The position numbers and the translations under genes are program-made. From Chromatiales bacterium (GTDB lineage: Bacteria; Pseudomonadota; Gammaproteobacteria; Steroidobacterales; GCA-2729495), in contig JAEUPZ010000032.1 in the NCBI GenBank assembly GCA_016789885.1, positions 62,001 to 126,000 of the forward strand: a stretch of 64,000 bases of DNA. The letters are read 5' to 3'. A model generated the notes under the pieces. It was not told the DNA's origin, searched no databases, and worked only from the letters and a program-made list of their open reading frames with translations. Positions 1 to 13,052 of the stretch are shown piece after piece. The first letter of the stretch is position 1. Each line of letters opens with the position of its first letter.

Positions 1-2282
1 GCCTCGAAGACCTGGGCGCCGTGGTAGCTCTGCACGGCCGAGATGCCCATCTTCGACATGACCTTGACCACGCCCTTGATGCCGGCCTTGGCGAAGTTCT
101 TGCAGGCGATCTTGTGGTCGACGCCGGTCAGCATGCCGTCGCGGATCATGCCGTCGATGGTCTCGAAGGCCAGGTACGGGTTGATGGCGCTGCAGCCGTA
201 GCCGATGAGCAGCGCGAAGTGGTGTACCTCGCGCGCTTCGCCGGTCTCGAGCACGATGCTCGCCCGGGTGCGCAGCCCCTCGCGGATCAGGTAGTGGTGC
301 AGGCCCGACACGGCCAGCAGCGCCGGGATCGGCGCGTGGTCCTTGTTGACCCCGCGGTCGCTCAGCACGAGGATGTTGACGTCCTGCTCCTCGATGAGCC
401 GCCGGGCCTCCGTGTAGAGGTCCTCCATCGCCCGGGGCAGGCCCTTCTCGCCACGGTTCACGCGGAAGAGCGTCGACAGCACGCCGACCTTCAGGCCGGG
501 CAGCTCGACGCGGCGGATCCGGGCGAATTCCTCGTTGGTCAGCACCGGGCCCTTGAGCTCGATGCGGCGGCAGTCGGCCGGCTGGGGCTCGAGGAGGTTG
601 CCCTCGGCGCCGAGCCAGACCTCGGAGGCCGTGATGATCTCCTCGCGGATGCAGTCGATGGGCGGGTTCGTGACCTGCGCGAACAGCTGCTTGAAGTAGT
701 CGTAGAGCAGCCGCGGCCGGGACGACAGTGCCGCCAGCGCCGCGTCGTTGCCCATGGAGCCGACGGCCTCGACGCCGTCCTTCGCCATCGGCGTGATCAG
801 CAGGCGCAGGTCTTCGTAGGTGTAGCCGAAGGCCAGCTGCCGGTGCAGCAGCGTGTCGTGGTCCGGGACCGGCACCTCGGGAGCCGCCGGCAGGTTCTCG
901 AGCTTCACCAGGTGATCATTGAGCCACTGGCGGTAGGGGAACTCGCTGGCGATGGCCTGCTTGATCTCGGCGTCGTCGACGATGCGGCCCTGGACGGTGT
1001 CGACCAGGAACATGCGGCCCGGCTGCAGGCGGCCCTTGGTGACGATGTCCCCGGGCGGGAACTCGAGCACGCCGGCCTCGGAGGCCAGCACCACGAGGTC
1101 GTCCTTCGTCACGTAGTAGCGCGAAGGCCGCAGGCCATTGCGGTCGAGCACGGCGCCGATCTGGTCGCCGTCGGTGAAGGCGATGGAGGCGGGGCCGTCC
1201 CAGGGCTCCATCAGGCTCGAGTGGTACTCGTAGAAGGCCCGCCGCTGGTCGTCCATCTGCGCGTGGTTCGACCAGGGCTCCGGGATCATCATCATGATCG
1301 CGTGGGGCAGCGGGCGGCCGGCCAGCACCAGCAGCTCGAGCACGTTGTCGAACATCGCCGAGTCGCTGCCGTTCGGGTTCACGATCGGCGGGATCTTCCC
1401 CATGTCCTCGCCGAAGACCTCGGACTCGAAGCGCGCCTCGCGGGCGTGCATCCAGTTGACGTTGCCGCGAAGCGTGTTGATCTCGCCGTTGTGGGCGACG
1501 TAGCGGTAGGGGTGCGCGCGGTCCCAGCTGGGGAACGTGTTTGTGCTGAAGCGCGAGTGCACCATCGCGAGCGCCGTCTCCATGTCCGGATCGTTGAGGT
1601 CCGGGAAGTACGTCGCCAGCTGCTCCGTCAGCAGCATGCCCTTGTAGACGATGGTCTTGTGGGACAGGCTGCAGACGTACCAGAAGTCGGCGCCATCGAT
1701 GGTGGAGGTGCGGATGTCGGTGTAGGCGCGCTTGCGGATCACGTAGAGCTTGCGCTCGAACGCGAGGTCGTCCTTGATCGAGGGGTCGCGGCCGATGAAT
1801 ACCTGCCGGATCGCCGGCTCCGCCGACTTGGCCGTTTCGCCCAGCGACGAGTTGTCCGTCGGCACCGTGCGCCAGCCGAGCACCGTCTGGCCCTCGGCCT
1901 GCACGATGGCCTCGAAGCGTTGCTCGAGCTTGCGGCGCTTGCTGGCCGACTTCGGCAGGAAGAACAGGCCGCTGCCGTACTGTCCTGGCCCCGGCAGCGA
2001 GATGTTCGCCGCCGCGCAGACCTTCTGCAGGAACCGGTGCGGCATCTGCAGCAGTACGCCGGCACCGTCGCCGGTGTTGACCTCGCAGCCGCAGGCGCCC
2101 CGGTGGTCCAGGTTGCGCAGCACCTGGATGCCCTTCTGCAGGATGTCGTGGGATTTGCGGCCCTTGATGTCCACCACGAAGCCGACGCCGCAGGCGTCGT
2201 GCTCGAACTGGGGGTCGTAGAGACCCTGCCGGCCGGGCGTGCCCGGCCAGGCACGGCCGGGCTGGCTGTGTCGGTTTTCCAT
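1..2282 (-). CDS. gltB: Glutamate synthase (NADPH) large subunit, N-terminal part, cut by window edge
   Basis: The large subunit makes two glutamates from glutamine and 2-oxoglutarate. About 760 codons are visible. The start at 2282 gives a short propeptide; the class II glutaminase nucleophile is Cys31 in HDACGVGF, normally exposed by processing. The segment at the window edge reads [19 protein letters not shown], a hallmark of the central/FMN-binding transition of GltB. The full protein is usually about 1500 residues, so about half is missing to the left. The small subunit gltD would be expected further left, outside the window. The ATG lies just upstream of the conserved [11 protein letters not shown] region, which supports the start. 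Confidence 0.96.
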   Translation of the reverse strand, partial: MENRHSQPGRAWPGTPGRQGLYDPQFEHDACGVGFVVDIKGRKSHDILQKGIQVLRNLDHRGACGCEVNTGDGAGVLLQMPHRFLQKVCAAANISLPGPGQYGSGLFFLPKSASKRRKLEQRFEAIVQAEGQTVLGWRTVPTDNSSLGETAKSAEPAIRQVFIGRDPSIKDDLAFERKLYVIRKRAYTDIRTSTIDGADFWYVCSLSHKTIVYKGMLLTEQLATYFPDLNDPDMETALAMVHSRFSTNTFPSWDRAHPYRYVAHNGEINTLRGNVNWMHAREARFESEVFGEDMGKIPPIVNPNGSDSAMFDNVLELLVLAGRPLPHAIMMMIPEPWSNHAQMDDQRRAFYEYHSSLMEPWDGPASIAFTDGDQIGAVLDRNGLRPSRYYVTKDDLVVLASEAGVLEFPPGDIVTKGRLQPGRMFLVDTVQGRIVDDAEIKQAIASEFPYRQWLNDHLVKLENLPAAPEVPVPDHDTLLHRQLAFGYTYEDLRLLITPMAKDGVEAVGSMGNDAALAALSSRPRLLYDYFKQLFAQVTNPPIDCIREEIITASEVWLGAEGNLLEPQPADCRRIELKGPVLTNEEFARIRRVELPGLKVGVLSTLFRVNRGEKGLPRAMEDLYTEARRLIEEQDVNILVLSDRGVNKDHAPIPALLAVSGLHHYLIREGLRTRASIVLETGEAREVHHFALLIGYGCSAINPYLAFETIDGMIRDGMLTGVDHKIACKNFAKAGIKGVVKVMSKMGISAVQSYHGAQVFE

Positions 2283-2481
2283 GGCGATCAGAGGCTTGCG
2301 GGCAGGTCCGGAGGCCTGCTTTTACGTGTCCGGACCCAACACTCTAAGTTGTTTAAGCGCTGCAATAAAGACCCGCTGCCGGTGCCACCGGCTGACCGTG
2401 GCGCTGCCCCCGGCCGCCACCGCAGGTTGGACCGGGGAAGGGGGAACCGGGGGCCGGCAGCATGTGCCGGCGCCCCCGCCC

Positions 2482-3195
2482 TCAGGGCTTCGCGGCCGCC
2501 TGGTCCCCGGCCTTTGCCCGGGCGGACTGGTCGCGCTGCCACTGCTCGAAGTCGGCCGGCACCTGCTTCTGCAGCATGGTCCGCACCTGGTCGAGGACCG
2601 CCTGTCGCTCGGCCTCCGGCAGATCCGACTTCTGCGTCATCTGGCGGACCATGGTCAGCGGTGCCATGGGCGCTTCGGTGTAGGCCACGAGCTTCCAGTC
2701 GCCATCCCGCTTCTTGAAGACCGCCATGACCCGGTCGTAGCTGGAGACGGCGGGCTTGCCGCGCAGCTTGATGTCGAAGCGCAGCCGGTAGGTGGCGACG
2801 GCCACGTCCGGGGCGACGGCGTGGGCCTTCACCTTCGTGTACTCGTTGCGGATCGCCTCGAGCACCGGGAACTGGGGCGGCGGGTTGAAGTAGGCGTTGA
2901 TGACGTTCCAGCCGTGCATCGGCGGGTCGATCTCCTCGGCCATGTAGATGGGGTTCGGGCTTTCCCGGTCCCACATGTCGAGCAGGGCCTTGTAGTCCTG
3001 CCGGTTGTAGAGCTCGGCGTAGCGGGCGAGGAAGCGCTCGATCTCGGCGTTCAGTCCCTGGTCGTCGGTGGCGGTGGACGCCGCCTGCTCGCCGGCCACG
3101 CGGTCGGTGACGACCATTTCTTCTTTGCCGGTGGTGGCGCAGCCGGCGAAGAGCGCCGCGGCGATGGCCAGGACGGGCAGGGCAGTGGGGCGCAT
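2482..3195 (-). CDS. Predicted lipoprotein with NTF2/SnoaL-like domain
   Basis: A 237-residue protein with a lipoprotein signal peptide: hydrophobic stretch followed by lipobox LFAGC, lipidated Cys at about residue 19. After a short linker, residues 45-190 have the pattern of an NTF2-like fold: a helix of the type FLARYAELYNRQDYKALLDMW, then alternating strands ending in DGDWKLVAYTEAPM. Such domains in secreted proteins bind or turn over small ligands, but no catalytic residues can be assigned. The tail (DQSARAKAGDQAAAKP) is charged and low in complexity. It lies upstream of gltB on the same strand with about 200 bases between them, so an operon is uncertain. Function unknown. Confidence 0.8.
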   Translation of the reverse strand: MRPTALPVLAIAAALFAGCATTGKEEMVVTDRVAGEQAASTATDDQGLNAEIERFLARYAELYNRQDYKALLDMWDRESPNPIYMAEEIDPPMHGWNVINAYFNPPPQFPVLEAIRNEYTKVKAHAVAPDVAVATYRLRFDIKLRGKPAVSSYDRVMAVFKKRDGDWKLVAYTEAPMAPLTMVRQMTQKSDLPEAERQAVLDQVRTMLQKQVPADFEQWQRDQSARAKAGDQAAAKP

Positions 3196-3264
3196 GGCGA
3201 TGGCCTCGGCAAGGGGAGGGATGCCCCGGATTCTGCCCCAAGGGGCCGATGCTATGCTCCCTTA

Positions 3265-3906
3265 ATGAACCGACCCATCCAAATCGAGATCGTTTCCGAC
3301 CCCGTCTGCCCCTGGTGTTACATCGGGGGCCGGCGCCTGCAGAAGGCCCTGGCGGCCCGGCCCGGGCTCGCCGCCGACGTGCACTGGCTGCCGTTCCAGC
3401 TGAGCCCCGACCTGCCGAGGGAGGGCCGGGACCGGCGCGAACACTACGTCGGCATCTTCGGCCCCGAGCGGGCGGAACAGATCATGGCCGGCATGGCCGA
3501 ACGGGGCCGGGACGACGGCATTGCCTTCCAGGTGAAGCCGGGCGCCCGGTCACCCAACACGCTGTCGGCCCAGGTGCTGCTCCACTGGGCCGGGCAGCAG
3601 CCCGGCGTCGACCAGGGGGCGCTGGCCGAGGCGCTGTTCGCAGCCCACCACGAGGCCTGCGACGACATCGGCGACCCGGAGGTGCTCGCGCGGATCGCCG
3701 GTGAGCACGCCATGGACGCGGCGCAGGTGCTGGCCGACCTCAGGTCGGGCAAGGACGAGGACGTGGTCACCGCGCAGATCGACGAGCTTCGCCAGCTCGG
3801 CATCGGCGGCGTGCCGTTCTTCATCTTCGACCGCCGCCTCGCCGTCTCGGGGGCGCAGCCGCCTGAGGCCTTCCTCGAGGTCCTGGACCAGCTGGCGGCG
3901 GAGTAG
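3265..3906 (+). CDS. DsbA-family (FrnE-like) thiol oxidoreductase
   Basis: A 213-residue protein with thioredoxin-fold motif CPWC at residues 15-18 immediately after the first strand (IEIVSDPVCPWCYIGG). The rest matches the FrnE-like DsbA family: long helical insertion, SPNTLSAQVLLHWA, and the cis-proline strand GIGGVPFFIF followed by SGAQPPEAFLEVLD. There is no signal peptide, so it should act in the cytoplasm, unlike periplasmic DsbA; family members act on disulfides or as 2-hydroxychromene-2-carboxylate isomerase-like enzymes. The ATG at 3265 is the only sensible start before the conserved IEIVSDPVCPWC. The next gene follows after 6 bases, suggesting cotranscription. Confidence 0.9.
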   Translation: MNRPIQIEIVSDPVCPWCYIGGRRLQKALAARPGLAADVHWLPFQLSPDLPREGRDRREHYVGIFGPERAEQIMAGMAERGRDDGIAFQVKPGARSPNTLSAQVLLHWAGQQPGVDQGALAEALFAAHHEACDDIGDPEVLARIAGEHAMDAAQVLADLRSGKDEDVVTAQIDELRQLGIGGVPFFIFDRRLAVSGAQPPEAFLEVLDQLAAE

Positions 3907-3912
3907 GGGGCG

Positions 3913-4491
3913 GTGCTGCGCAACACCGACCGGTCCTGGGGCTGGCCGGCCCGGACGCTGCACTGGCTCATGGCGGCGATGCTGCTGGTGCAGGTGCCGC
4001 TGGGCTTCCGCATGAATGCCGTCTATGCGGAACTGCTGGCGACGAAGGCCACCGACTGGTCGTCGCTGCTCGCGCTCTCGCGGGCGCACCACACCCTCGG
4101 CTTCCTCATCCTGATCCTGGCCGTCGCCCGCCTCGGCTGGCGGGCCGCGAACCCCACGCCGGGGCTGCCGGCCGGCCTCGCGGCCTACCAGCGGTTCCTG
4201 GCCCGGGTGACCCACGCCTTCCTGTACGGACTGCTCTTCGTGTTCCCGCTGTCGGGCTGGGCCACGCTCTCGGTGTACGAGGGCGAGTTCCCGATCTTCT
4301 TCTTCGGCATCGACAGCATGCCGCGCCTGCTGCCCCAGGCCGACACGAACGAGCCGTACATGTTCTACGCGGCCATCCACAAGGCCTGCTGGCGGGCGGG
4401 CGGCGTGCTGCTGGGGCTGCACGTCGTGGCGGCCCTGTGGCACCAGTGGGTCGTGCGGGACGGAGTGCTTACGCGGATGTGGCGCGGGTAG
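3913..4491 (+). CDS. Cytochrome b561 family membrane protein
   Basis: A 192-residue protein with four hydrophobic helices and the bacterial cytochrome b561 layout: RTLHWLMAAMLLVQVPLG in helix 1, RAHHTLGFLILILAVARLGWR in helix 2, HAFLYGLLFVFPLSGWA in helix 3 and IHKACWRAGGVLLGLHVVAALWHQWVVRDGVLTRM at the end. The paired histidines in these helices would hold heme b. Family members carry electrons in the inner membrane, often quinone-linked or as superoxide:quinone oxidoreductase (CybB). It starts with GTG, 6 bases after the DsbA-family gene, so the two may form a small redox operon. Confidence 0.88.
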   Translation: MLRNTDRSWGWPARTLHWLMAAMLLVQVPLGFRMNAVYAELLATKATDWSSLLALSRAHHTLGFLILILAVARLGWRAANPTPGLPAGLAAYQRFLARVTHAFLYGLLFVFPLSGWATLSVYEGEFPIFFFGIDSMPRLLPQADTNEPYMFYAAIHKACWRAGGVLLGLHVVAALWHQWVVRDGVLTRMWRG

Positions 4492-4557
4492 AACGCCGCC
4501 GGTCCCGTTCGCGGTACATTCGCACGTCGCCCTCCCGGGCATGACCGGCAGCAGCAC

Positions 4558-5397
4558 ATGGCAGCCAAGGCAAAGAAGCCCACGTCGAAGGCCGGACCGC
4601 GCCCCGCGCCGCCCGCAGTCCCCGGCAAGCTGAAGAGGAAGGACTACGAGGCCGAGCTCGAGCGGCTCCACATCGAGCTCGTCAAGCTGCAGCGCTGGGT
4701 GCAGGCGACCGGTGCCAAGGTCTGCATCGTCTTCGAGGGGCGCGACGGGGCCGGCAAGGGCGGCACGATCAAGGCGATCACCGAGCGGGTGAGCCCGCGC
4801 GTGTTCCGGGTCATCGCGCTGCCGGCGCCGACGGAGCGCGAGAAGAGCCAGATGTACGTGCAGCGCTACCTGCCGCACCTGCCGGCGGCCGGCGAGATCG
4901 TGATCTTCGACCGCAGCTGGTACAACCGGGCCGGCGTCGAGCGGGTCATGGGCTTCTGCACCGACGAGCAGGCGCGCAAGTTCGTCAAGGCCGTGCCGCT
5001 GGTGGAGCAGGCCATCGTCGACTCCGGCATCATCCTGCTGAAGTACTGGCTCGAGGTCAGCCCCGACGAGCAGACCCGTCGCCTGAAGGCGCGCATCGAC
5101 GACGGCCGCAAGCTCTGGAAGCTGTCGCCGATGGATCTCAAGTCGTACAGCCGCTGGTACGACTACTCAAGGGCCCGGGACGAGATGTTCGCCGCGACGG
5201 ACACGGGCTTCGCGCCCTGGTTCGTCGTCCGCTCGGACGACAAGAAGCGCGCCCGGCTGAACCTGATCACGCACCTGCTGGCCCGGATCCCGTACAAGGA
5301 GCCGCCGCGGGAGAAGATCAAGCTGCCCAAGCGCCAGAAGCCCCACGGGTACCGGGAGCCGGCCTACCCGTTCAAGTACGTCGAGGAGCGCTTCTGA
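4558..5397 (+). CDS. ppk2: Polyphosphate kinase 2 (PPK2)
   Basis: A 279-residue PPK2-family kinase that moves phosphate between polyphosphate and nucleoside diphosphates (or monophosphates in some classes). Walker A is GRDGAGKGGT at residues 61-70; Walker B with the catalytic aspartate is VIFDRSWYNRAGVERV at about 115-130. The lid region LSPMDLKSYSRWYDYSRARDEMF and the C-terminal LINLxTHLL-type helix (RLNLITHLLARIPY) are typical. Length fits a single-domain enzyme. The basic, proline-rich first 25 residues are a nonconserved extension. It follows the cytochrome gene by 66 bases and may have its own promoter. Confidence 0.95.
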   Translation: MAAKAKKPTSKAGPRPAPPAVPGKLKRKDYEAELERLHIELVKLQRWVQATGAKVCIVFEGRDGAGKGGTIKAITERVSPRVFRVIALPAPTEREKSQMYVQRYLPHLPAAGEIVIFDRSWYNRAGVERVMGFCTDEQARKFVKAVPLVEQAIVDSGIILLKYWLEVSPDEQTRRLKARIDDGRKLWKLSPMDLKSYSRWYDYSRARDEMFAATDTGFAPWFVVRSDDKKRARLNLITHLLARIPYKEPPREKIKLPKRQKPHGYREPAYPFKYVEERF

Positions 5398-5502
5398 TCG
5401 TCCGTCCGGTGCGCGCCTTCGCAGGCCGACGCTCCACCGCCGGGCGATGGCAGGTGGCCCCGGCGGCGTGACGGTTGTCGACCCGGTGCGGGGCGCCGCC
5501 GG

Positions 5503-7473
<1,971 letters not shown>

Positions 7474-7585
7474 TCCACGGAAGCGGGTGCACATTGTGCC
7501 ATCGCCCGGGGTGCGGCATCGGCCCGCGGTGGCAGGGGCCTGCGCGGGGATGCGCCGGTGGCCGGCCTCGGGCAAGCTTGCGCCC

Positions 7586-8323
7586 ATGTATTCCCTGTTG
7601 CTGCTGGCCGTCGGGGCCGCGGGCCTCGCCGTGACGCTGTGGACCCTGCGCCAGTGGCAGCAGACCCGCTCCGGCCTCATCCTGTTCGTGCTGCTGCCGC
7701 TGGCGGCCGCCCCCTACGAGGCGCTGGTGGCGGGGCTCGGCCGGTTCATCGGTGCCGGGGACCAGCTCCGTGACCTGGCGGGCCTGCCCATCATCTGGTG
7801 GTCCCTCACCCTGCCGCTGTCGCTCTTCACCTTCGCGACCATCTGCCGGCGGTTGCGCTTCCGGTGGGCCCGCATCGACTGGAGCCACGGGATCATCTGC
7901 ATCGGCGCCGTCGTGCTGATGCTCTGGGAGCTGCAGCGCGTGTTCGGCACCAAGCGCATCTGGCCCGCCTGCTGGCAGGACGTCGTGCATTACGTGCCGG
8001 CGGTGCCCGCCGGACAGCTCTGCGCGGGCGCGCCTCCCCCGGGCGAGTCGCCGGCTGCCACCTGGGTGGGCCTGTGGATCGTCTTCGGCGCCTTCGCGGG
8101 CCTGGGCGTGGGGCTCGCCACGACCCGGCGATGGCCGTGGCTCGCCATCGGCGCAGGGATCGCCCTCCTGCTGCTGCTGTTGCCGCCGGCGACCGTGGGG
8201 CCGGTGCCGGCCTATGTCGGCCGGTCGCTGGGCCTCGCGGCCATGGCGATGGCTGCAGTCCGCTATGCCGACCTGCCGCCCCTCGACGCCGCCGGCCCGC
8301 CAGTCCCCGCGGCGGGAACTTGA
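7586..8323 (+). CDS. Integral membrane protein of unknown function
   Basis: A 245-residue protein with about seven hydrophobic segments: residues 1-20, 30-55, 65-90, 105-120, 165-185, 192-212 and 215-235. Between helices 4 and 5 lies a soluble loop with two cysteines (WPACWQD, GQLCAGAPPP) that could be periplasmic. I do not recognise a family. ATG 7586 was chosen because the first transmembrane helix (MYSLLLLAVGAAGLAVTLW) begins right there; the open frame extends further upstream without coding character. It is divergent from the helicase and about 50 bases ahead of the methyltransferase-like lipoprotein on the same strand. Confidence 0.65.
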   Translation: MYSLLLLAVGAAGLAVTLWTLRQWQQTRSGLILFVLLPLAAAPYEALVAGLGRFIGAGDQLRDLAGLPIIWWSLTLPLSLFTFATICRRLRFRWARIDWSHGIICIGAVVLMLWELQRVFGTKRIWPACWQDVVHYVPAVPAGQLCAGAPPPGESPAATWVGLWIVFGAFAGLGVGLATTRRWPWLAIGAGIALLLLLLPPATVGPVPAYVGRSLGLAAMAMAAVRYADLPPLDAAGPPVPAAGT

Positions 8324-8372
8324 GCGGGCCCGCCGCGCCAAACGGGCAGTTGTTCCCGTGACCGACATCGCC

Positions 8373-9278
8373 ATGACCGGCTTCCGCCATCGTCTGCTGC
8401 CTGCCGTGCTGCTGCCGGGTCTGGCCCTGCTCGCGGCCTGTGGCGGCTTCCCCCTGCAGGCCGACCCGGAGCGGTCGGCCGAGCTGGGCCGCCCCGGCAC
8501 GACCTCGGCCCCGTCCGAATCGGAGATCACCGCGCGGCCCGAGCTGACGCTGCGGCAACGGCCCGATCCGGCGGCTGCGGCCGCGGCTGCCAGCATCGAG
8601 GCGGCCGCCGGCAGCGCCGGGCGCCTGCCCGGCGACGCCGACCTCGACCCGGCGCGGCGCGGGCCGGAGGTACTGCAGTTCCTCGGCATCCGTCCGGGCA
8701 TGACGGTGCTCGACCTGTATTCCGGCGGCGGCTACTACACCGAGCTGGTCGCGCTCGTGGTCGGCGTCAGCGGCCAGGTGGTGGCGCATAACAACCCGCC
8801 GTACCTCGACTTTGCCGGCCAGGAGCTCGCGGCCCGCTTCACGCCGGGGCGGCTCGTCCAGGTCGAGCGGCTGACGGTTCCCGACGACGGGCTGCAGCTG
8901 CCGCCGAAGCGCTTCAATGCCGTGCTGATGATCGACGTCTACCCGGACATCTACTTTGCCGACGGTGAGGCCGATGGCCGGCGCGTCGATGGCCGCCGGC
9001 TCTTCGCCGAGGTCTACCGGTCACTGCGCCCCGGCGGCATCCTCGGCATTGCCGACCACGCGACGCTGCCCGGCGCACCGCCGGAGGTGGCCGGGACGCC
9101 CGGCAGCGTCGATCCCGCCCGCCTGCGCCGCGAGCTGGAGGCGGCCGGTTTCCGCTACGAGGCCCGCAGCGACGTGCTCCTGCAGCCAGAGGCAGCCGGC
9201 GTGGCGCCCCGCTACCCGTCGGCGCAGCGTGGTCGCGAGGGCCACGTGCTGCTGCGGTTCCGCAAGCCCCGGGACTGA
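8373..9278 (+). CDS. Predicted lipoprotein with class I SAM-methyltransferase fold (COG4798-like)
   Basis: A 301-residue protein with signal peptide MTGFRHRLLPAVLLPGLALLAACGG, lipobox LAAC at about residues 20-23, then an alanine-rich linker and a methyltransferase-like Rossmann domain. Motif I is TVLDLYSGGGYYTELVA, followed by GQVVAHNN, ALMIDVYPD-type motif IV (AVLMIDVYPDIYF) and the late FAEVYRSLRPGGILGIADHA strand typical of class I enzymes. Similar predicted methyltransferases with export signals occur in many proteobacteria, but their substrates are unknown and SAM is not known to be plentiful in the periplasm. GTG 8358 is an alternative start that would add five residues. Confidence 0.75.
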   Translation: MTGFRHRLLPAVLLPGLALLAACGGFPLQADPERSAELGRPGTTSAPSESEITARPELTLRQRPDPAAAAAAASIEAAAGSAGRLPGDADLDPARRGPEVLQFLGIRPGMTVLDLYSGGGYYTELVALVVGVSGQVVAHNNPPYLDFAGQELAARFTPGRLVQVERLTVPDDGLQLPPKRFNAVLMIDVYPDIYFADGEADGRRVDGRRLFAEVYRSLRPGGILGIADHATLPGAPPEVAGTPGSVDPARLRRELEAAGFRYEARSDVLLQPEAAGVAPRYPSAQRGREGHVLLRFRKPRD

Positions 9279-9317
9279 CGGCCGGCGGTGGGGGGTTCTG
9301 CTATCCTGCGCGCCCCC

Positions 9318-10931
<1,614 letters not shown>

Positions 10932-10984
10932 CCGGCTGCTGAAAACAGCCTGCCAGCCGACGGGTGTCCGGCCGGCGCGCCCGC

Positions 10985-11686
10985 TCAGGTCTGCAGCGGC
11001 ACGGGCTGGCCGTCGGGCTCCGGCTCGGCCACGGGGTCGGCGCCTTCCGGCACCACCCCGCCCGGGACCAGCTCGATCCGCCGGCCGTTGTCATCCACTT
11101 CCAGCACGGCGCGGGCGAGCCGCCAGCGACCCATGGCCTTGAAGGCCTGCAGGTAGACGGTGCCGGACGCGCGGCTGCCCCGCACCGGGACGGTCAGGGT
11201 GGCGCTGCCCGTCTGGCCGTTGTCCTCGATGCGGCCCATGGGGAGTCCCGGCACGACGGGCGCACCGAGTACGTCCACCGCGGCCGACGTCGCCTCGACC
11301 TGCTGCAGGGCCAGCTTCACCGGCGCGGAGTCCTGCATCCCCCGCAGGCCCAGGTAGATGCTCCCGGCCGCAATGGCCACCGTGACGCCGAGGACCAGGA
11401 CCCCGGCGATGGCCCAGCGCCGTTGCACCGCGCGGAACTGCGCGACGCTGTCCCAGCGCCGGTTGCGCCAGGCCCACCGGCTGCCTCGCGCGCCGAGCAC
11501 GAAGGGCATCGCAAGGTTGACGACGGGCACGAAGAGCAGCAGCGAGATCCACGTGTTGTGGGCGATGCCCCAGATCCAGCCGAGCAGGAAGGCTCCCCAG
11601 TTCCAGCGGTCCACCTCGGGGGGGACGGCTGCGAGGGGGCCTCCGCCGGACGTGTTCGTGGCCTCGCCCTGGACGATCTCCACCAT
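10985..11686 (-). CDS. Membrane protein with Coa1/Tim21-like domain
   Basis: A 233-residue protein. The N-terminal part has a WNWGAFLLGWIWGIAHN motif and a helix pair (residues 30-65), then a positively charged turn WRNRRWDSVAQFRAVQRRW leading into a third helix (91-112). The C-terminal part from about 115 (SAPVKLALQQVEATSAAVDVLG, GSATLTVPVRGSRASGTVYLQA, GRWRLARAVLEVDDNGRRIEL) fits the cytochrome c oxidase assembly factor Coa1 family, known in mitochondria for COX assembly and widespread but uncharacterised in bacteria. It is not linked here directly to the oxidase genes, which begin 2.7 kb away. Function is inference only. Confidence 0.65.
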   Translation of the reverse strand: MVEIVQGEATNTSGGGPLAAVPPEVDRWNWGAFLLGWIWGIAHNTWISLLLFVPVVNLAMPFVLGARGSRWAWRNRRWDSVAQFRAVQRRWAIAGVLVLGVTVAIAAGSIYLGLRGMQDSAPVKLALQQVEATSAAVDVLGAPVVPGLPMGRIEDNGQTGSATLTVPVRGSRASGTVYLQAFKAMGRWRLARAVLEVDDNGRRIELVPGGVVPEGADPVAEPEPDGQPVPLQT

Positions 11687-11888
11687 GGGTCGAGGGTAGC
11701 GCAGTCGCGGGCCCTGTCCCAGTTTCCCCGCGCTGCGCGGTTGCCACGCTGCCGGTACGCTGGCCGCGTCCCCTGTCCCGGCGCCCCGGCGTGCCCCGGC
11801 GCCCTGCGGTGGCGAGACCGGCCGAGCCCTCACGCTGCGTGCGATGATTGGGCCCGATGCCACTGCCCGTGGGCCCTGGAGCCCTGCC

Positions 11889-12950
11889 ATGACCGAACCG
11901 CGCAACGACCTGGCCCGTGTCACGCTGGGGGTGCTCTTCATCGGGGGCCTTGCGGCCGCGTCGTTCCTGATCCTCAGCACGTTCCTGCCGGCCTTCGTCT
12001 GGGCGACCATGGTCGTCGTCTCCACCTGGCCCATGCTGGTGCGGCTCGAGGCCTGGTTCGGCGGCCGGCGGACGCCGGCCGTCGTGGTCATGACCTTCGC
12101 GATGCTGCTGGTATTCGTGCTGCCGGTGGTGCTCGCCATCGACGCCATCGCCGGCAGTGCCGGACTGGTCACCGACTGGGTGCGGGACCTGCCGGGCCGG
12201 CAGATACCCCCGCCGCCCGCGTGGCTGCCGGGCCTGCCGCTGGTGGGCGAACGTGCCCACGCGGCGTGGCTGCAGGCAGCCGCCGGCGGCATCGAGCCGT
12301 TGCTGCAGGCACTCGAGCCCTACGCGGCCGGGATGGGGCGCTGGCTGGTGGGCGAGGCGGGCGCGGCGGGCCTGGCCGTGGTCCAGTGCCTGCTGATCGT
12401 CGTCCTCGCGGCCGTGCTCTACGCCGGCGGCGAGGCCTGGGCGGCCTGGATGCTGGACTTCGGGCGCCGCCTGGCGACGGAGCGCGGCGAGCAGGCCGTC
12501 ATCCTCGCGGGCCGCGCCATCCGGGGCGTAGCGCTCGGCGTGGTCGTCACGGCCATCGTGCAGTCGGCGCTGGGCGGCATGGGCCTTGCCGTGGCGGGCG
12601 TGCCGTTCGCCGGGCTGCTCACGGCCGTCATGCTGGTGCTCTGCATCGCCCAGGTCGGGCCCCTGCTGGTGCTGCTCGGTGCCACGGCGTGGCTCTTCGC
12701 CACCGATGCCACCGGCTGGGGCACCTTCATGCTGGCCTTGTCCGTAGTCGTCGGGCTGCTCGACAACTTCCTGCGGCCGGTGCTGATCCGCCGGGGTGCG
12801 GACCTGCCGCTGCTGCTGATCTTCGCCGGCGTCATCGGCGGGCTGTTGTCCTTCGGGCTCATCGGGCTCTTCGTGGGGCCCGTTGTGCTGGCGGTCAGCT
12901 ACACGCTGCTCGACAACTGGGTCCGGGGCGACCTGCCGCCGCCGGCCTGA
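11889..12950 (+). CDS. AI-2E family transporter (YdiK-like permease)
   Basis: A 353-residue polytopic membrane protein of the UPF0118/AI-2E family. It shows paired N-terminal helices (VLFIGGLAAASFLILSTFLPAFVWATMVVV, PAVVVMTFAMLLVFVLPVVLA), an amphipathic periplasmic region, and the typical C-terminal helix cluster with LGVVVTAIVQSALGGMG, LLDNFLRPVLIRRGADLPLLLIFAGVIGG and GLIGLFVGPVVLAVSYTLL. Family members export various solutes, and Na+/H+ antiport has been shown for some; the name does not prove AI-2 transport. ATG 11889 follows a divergent promoter region shared with the Coa1-like gene. Confidence 0.88.
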   Translation: MTEPRNDLARVTLGVLFIGGLAAASFLILSTFLPAFVWATMVVVSTWPMLVRLEAWFGGRRTPAVVVMTFAMLLVFVLPVVLAIDAIAGSAGLVTDWVRDLPGRQIPPPPAWLPGLPLVGERAHAAWLQAAAGGIEPLLQALEPYAAGMGRWLVGEAGAAGLAVVQCLLIVVLAAVLYAGGEAWAAWMLDFGRRLATERGEQAVILAGRAIRGVALGVVVTAIVQSALGGMGLAVAGVPFAGLLTAVMLVLCIAQVGPLLVLLGATAWLFATDATGWGTFMLALSVVVGLLDNFLRPVLIRRGADLPLLLIFAGVIGGLLSFGLIGLFVGPVVLAVSYTLLDNWVRGDLPPPA

Positions 12951-12972
12951 GGCCCTGCCACCGGGGGCGGCC

Positions 12973-13005
12973 AAAAAAGAAGCCCCACCGTTGCCGGTGG
13001 GGCTT
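12973..13005 (-). terminator. Rho-independent terminator of the Rieske oxygenase gene
   Basis: A perfect stem of about 11 bp (AAGCCCCACCG / CGGTGGGGCTT, 12980-13005) with a TTGC loop. Read on the minus strand it is followed by TCTTTTTTGG, a proper T tract, so it ends the transcript of the Rieske oxygenase gene at 13053. The stem may also slow readthrough from the opposite transporter gene. Confidence 0.9.
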
Positions 13006-13052
13006 GCGGGTCGCAGGCCTGGCTCGAGTGGATCGGGCCCGGCTGAGGGGGA

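Noticed and set aside
21..2717. Very long plus-strand open frame opposite gltB
   Set aside because: It is a shadow of gltB on the minus strand; its residue composition is Arg/Ala/Val-rich with no family, whereas the minus frame reads as clear GltB.
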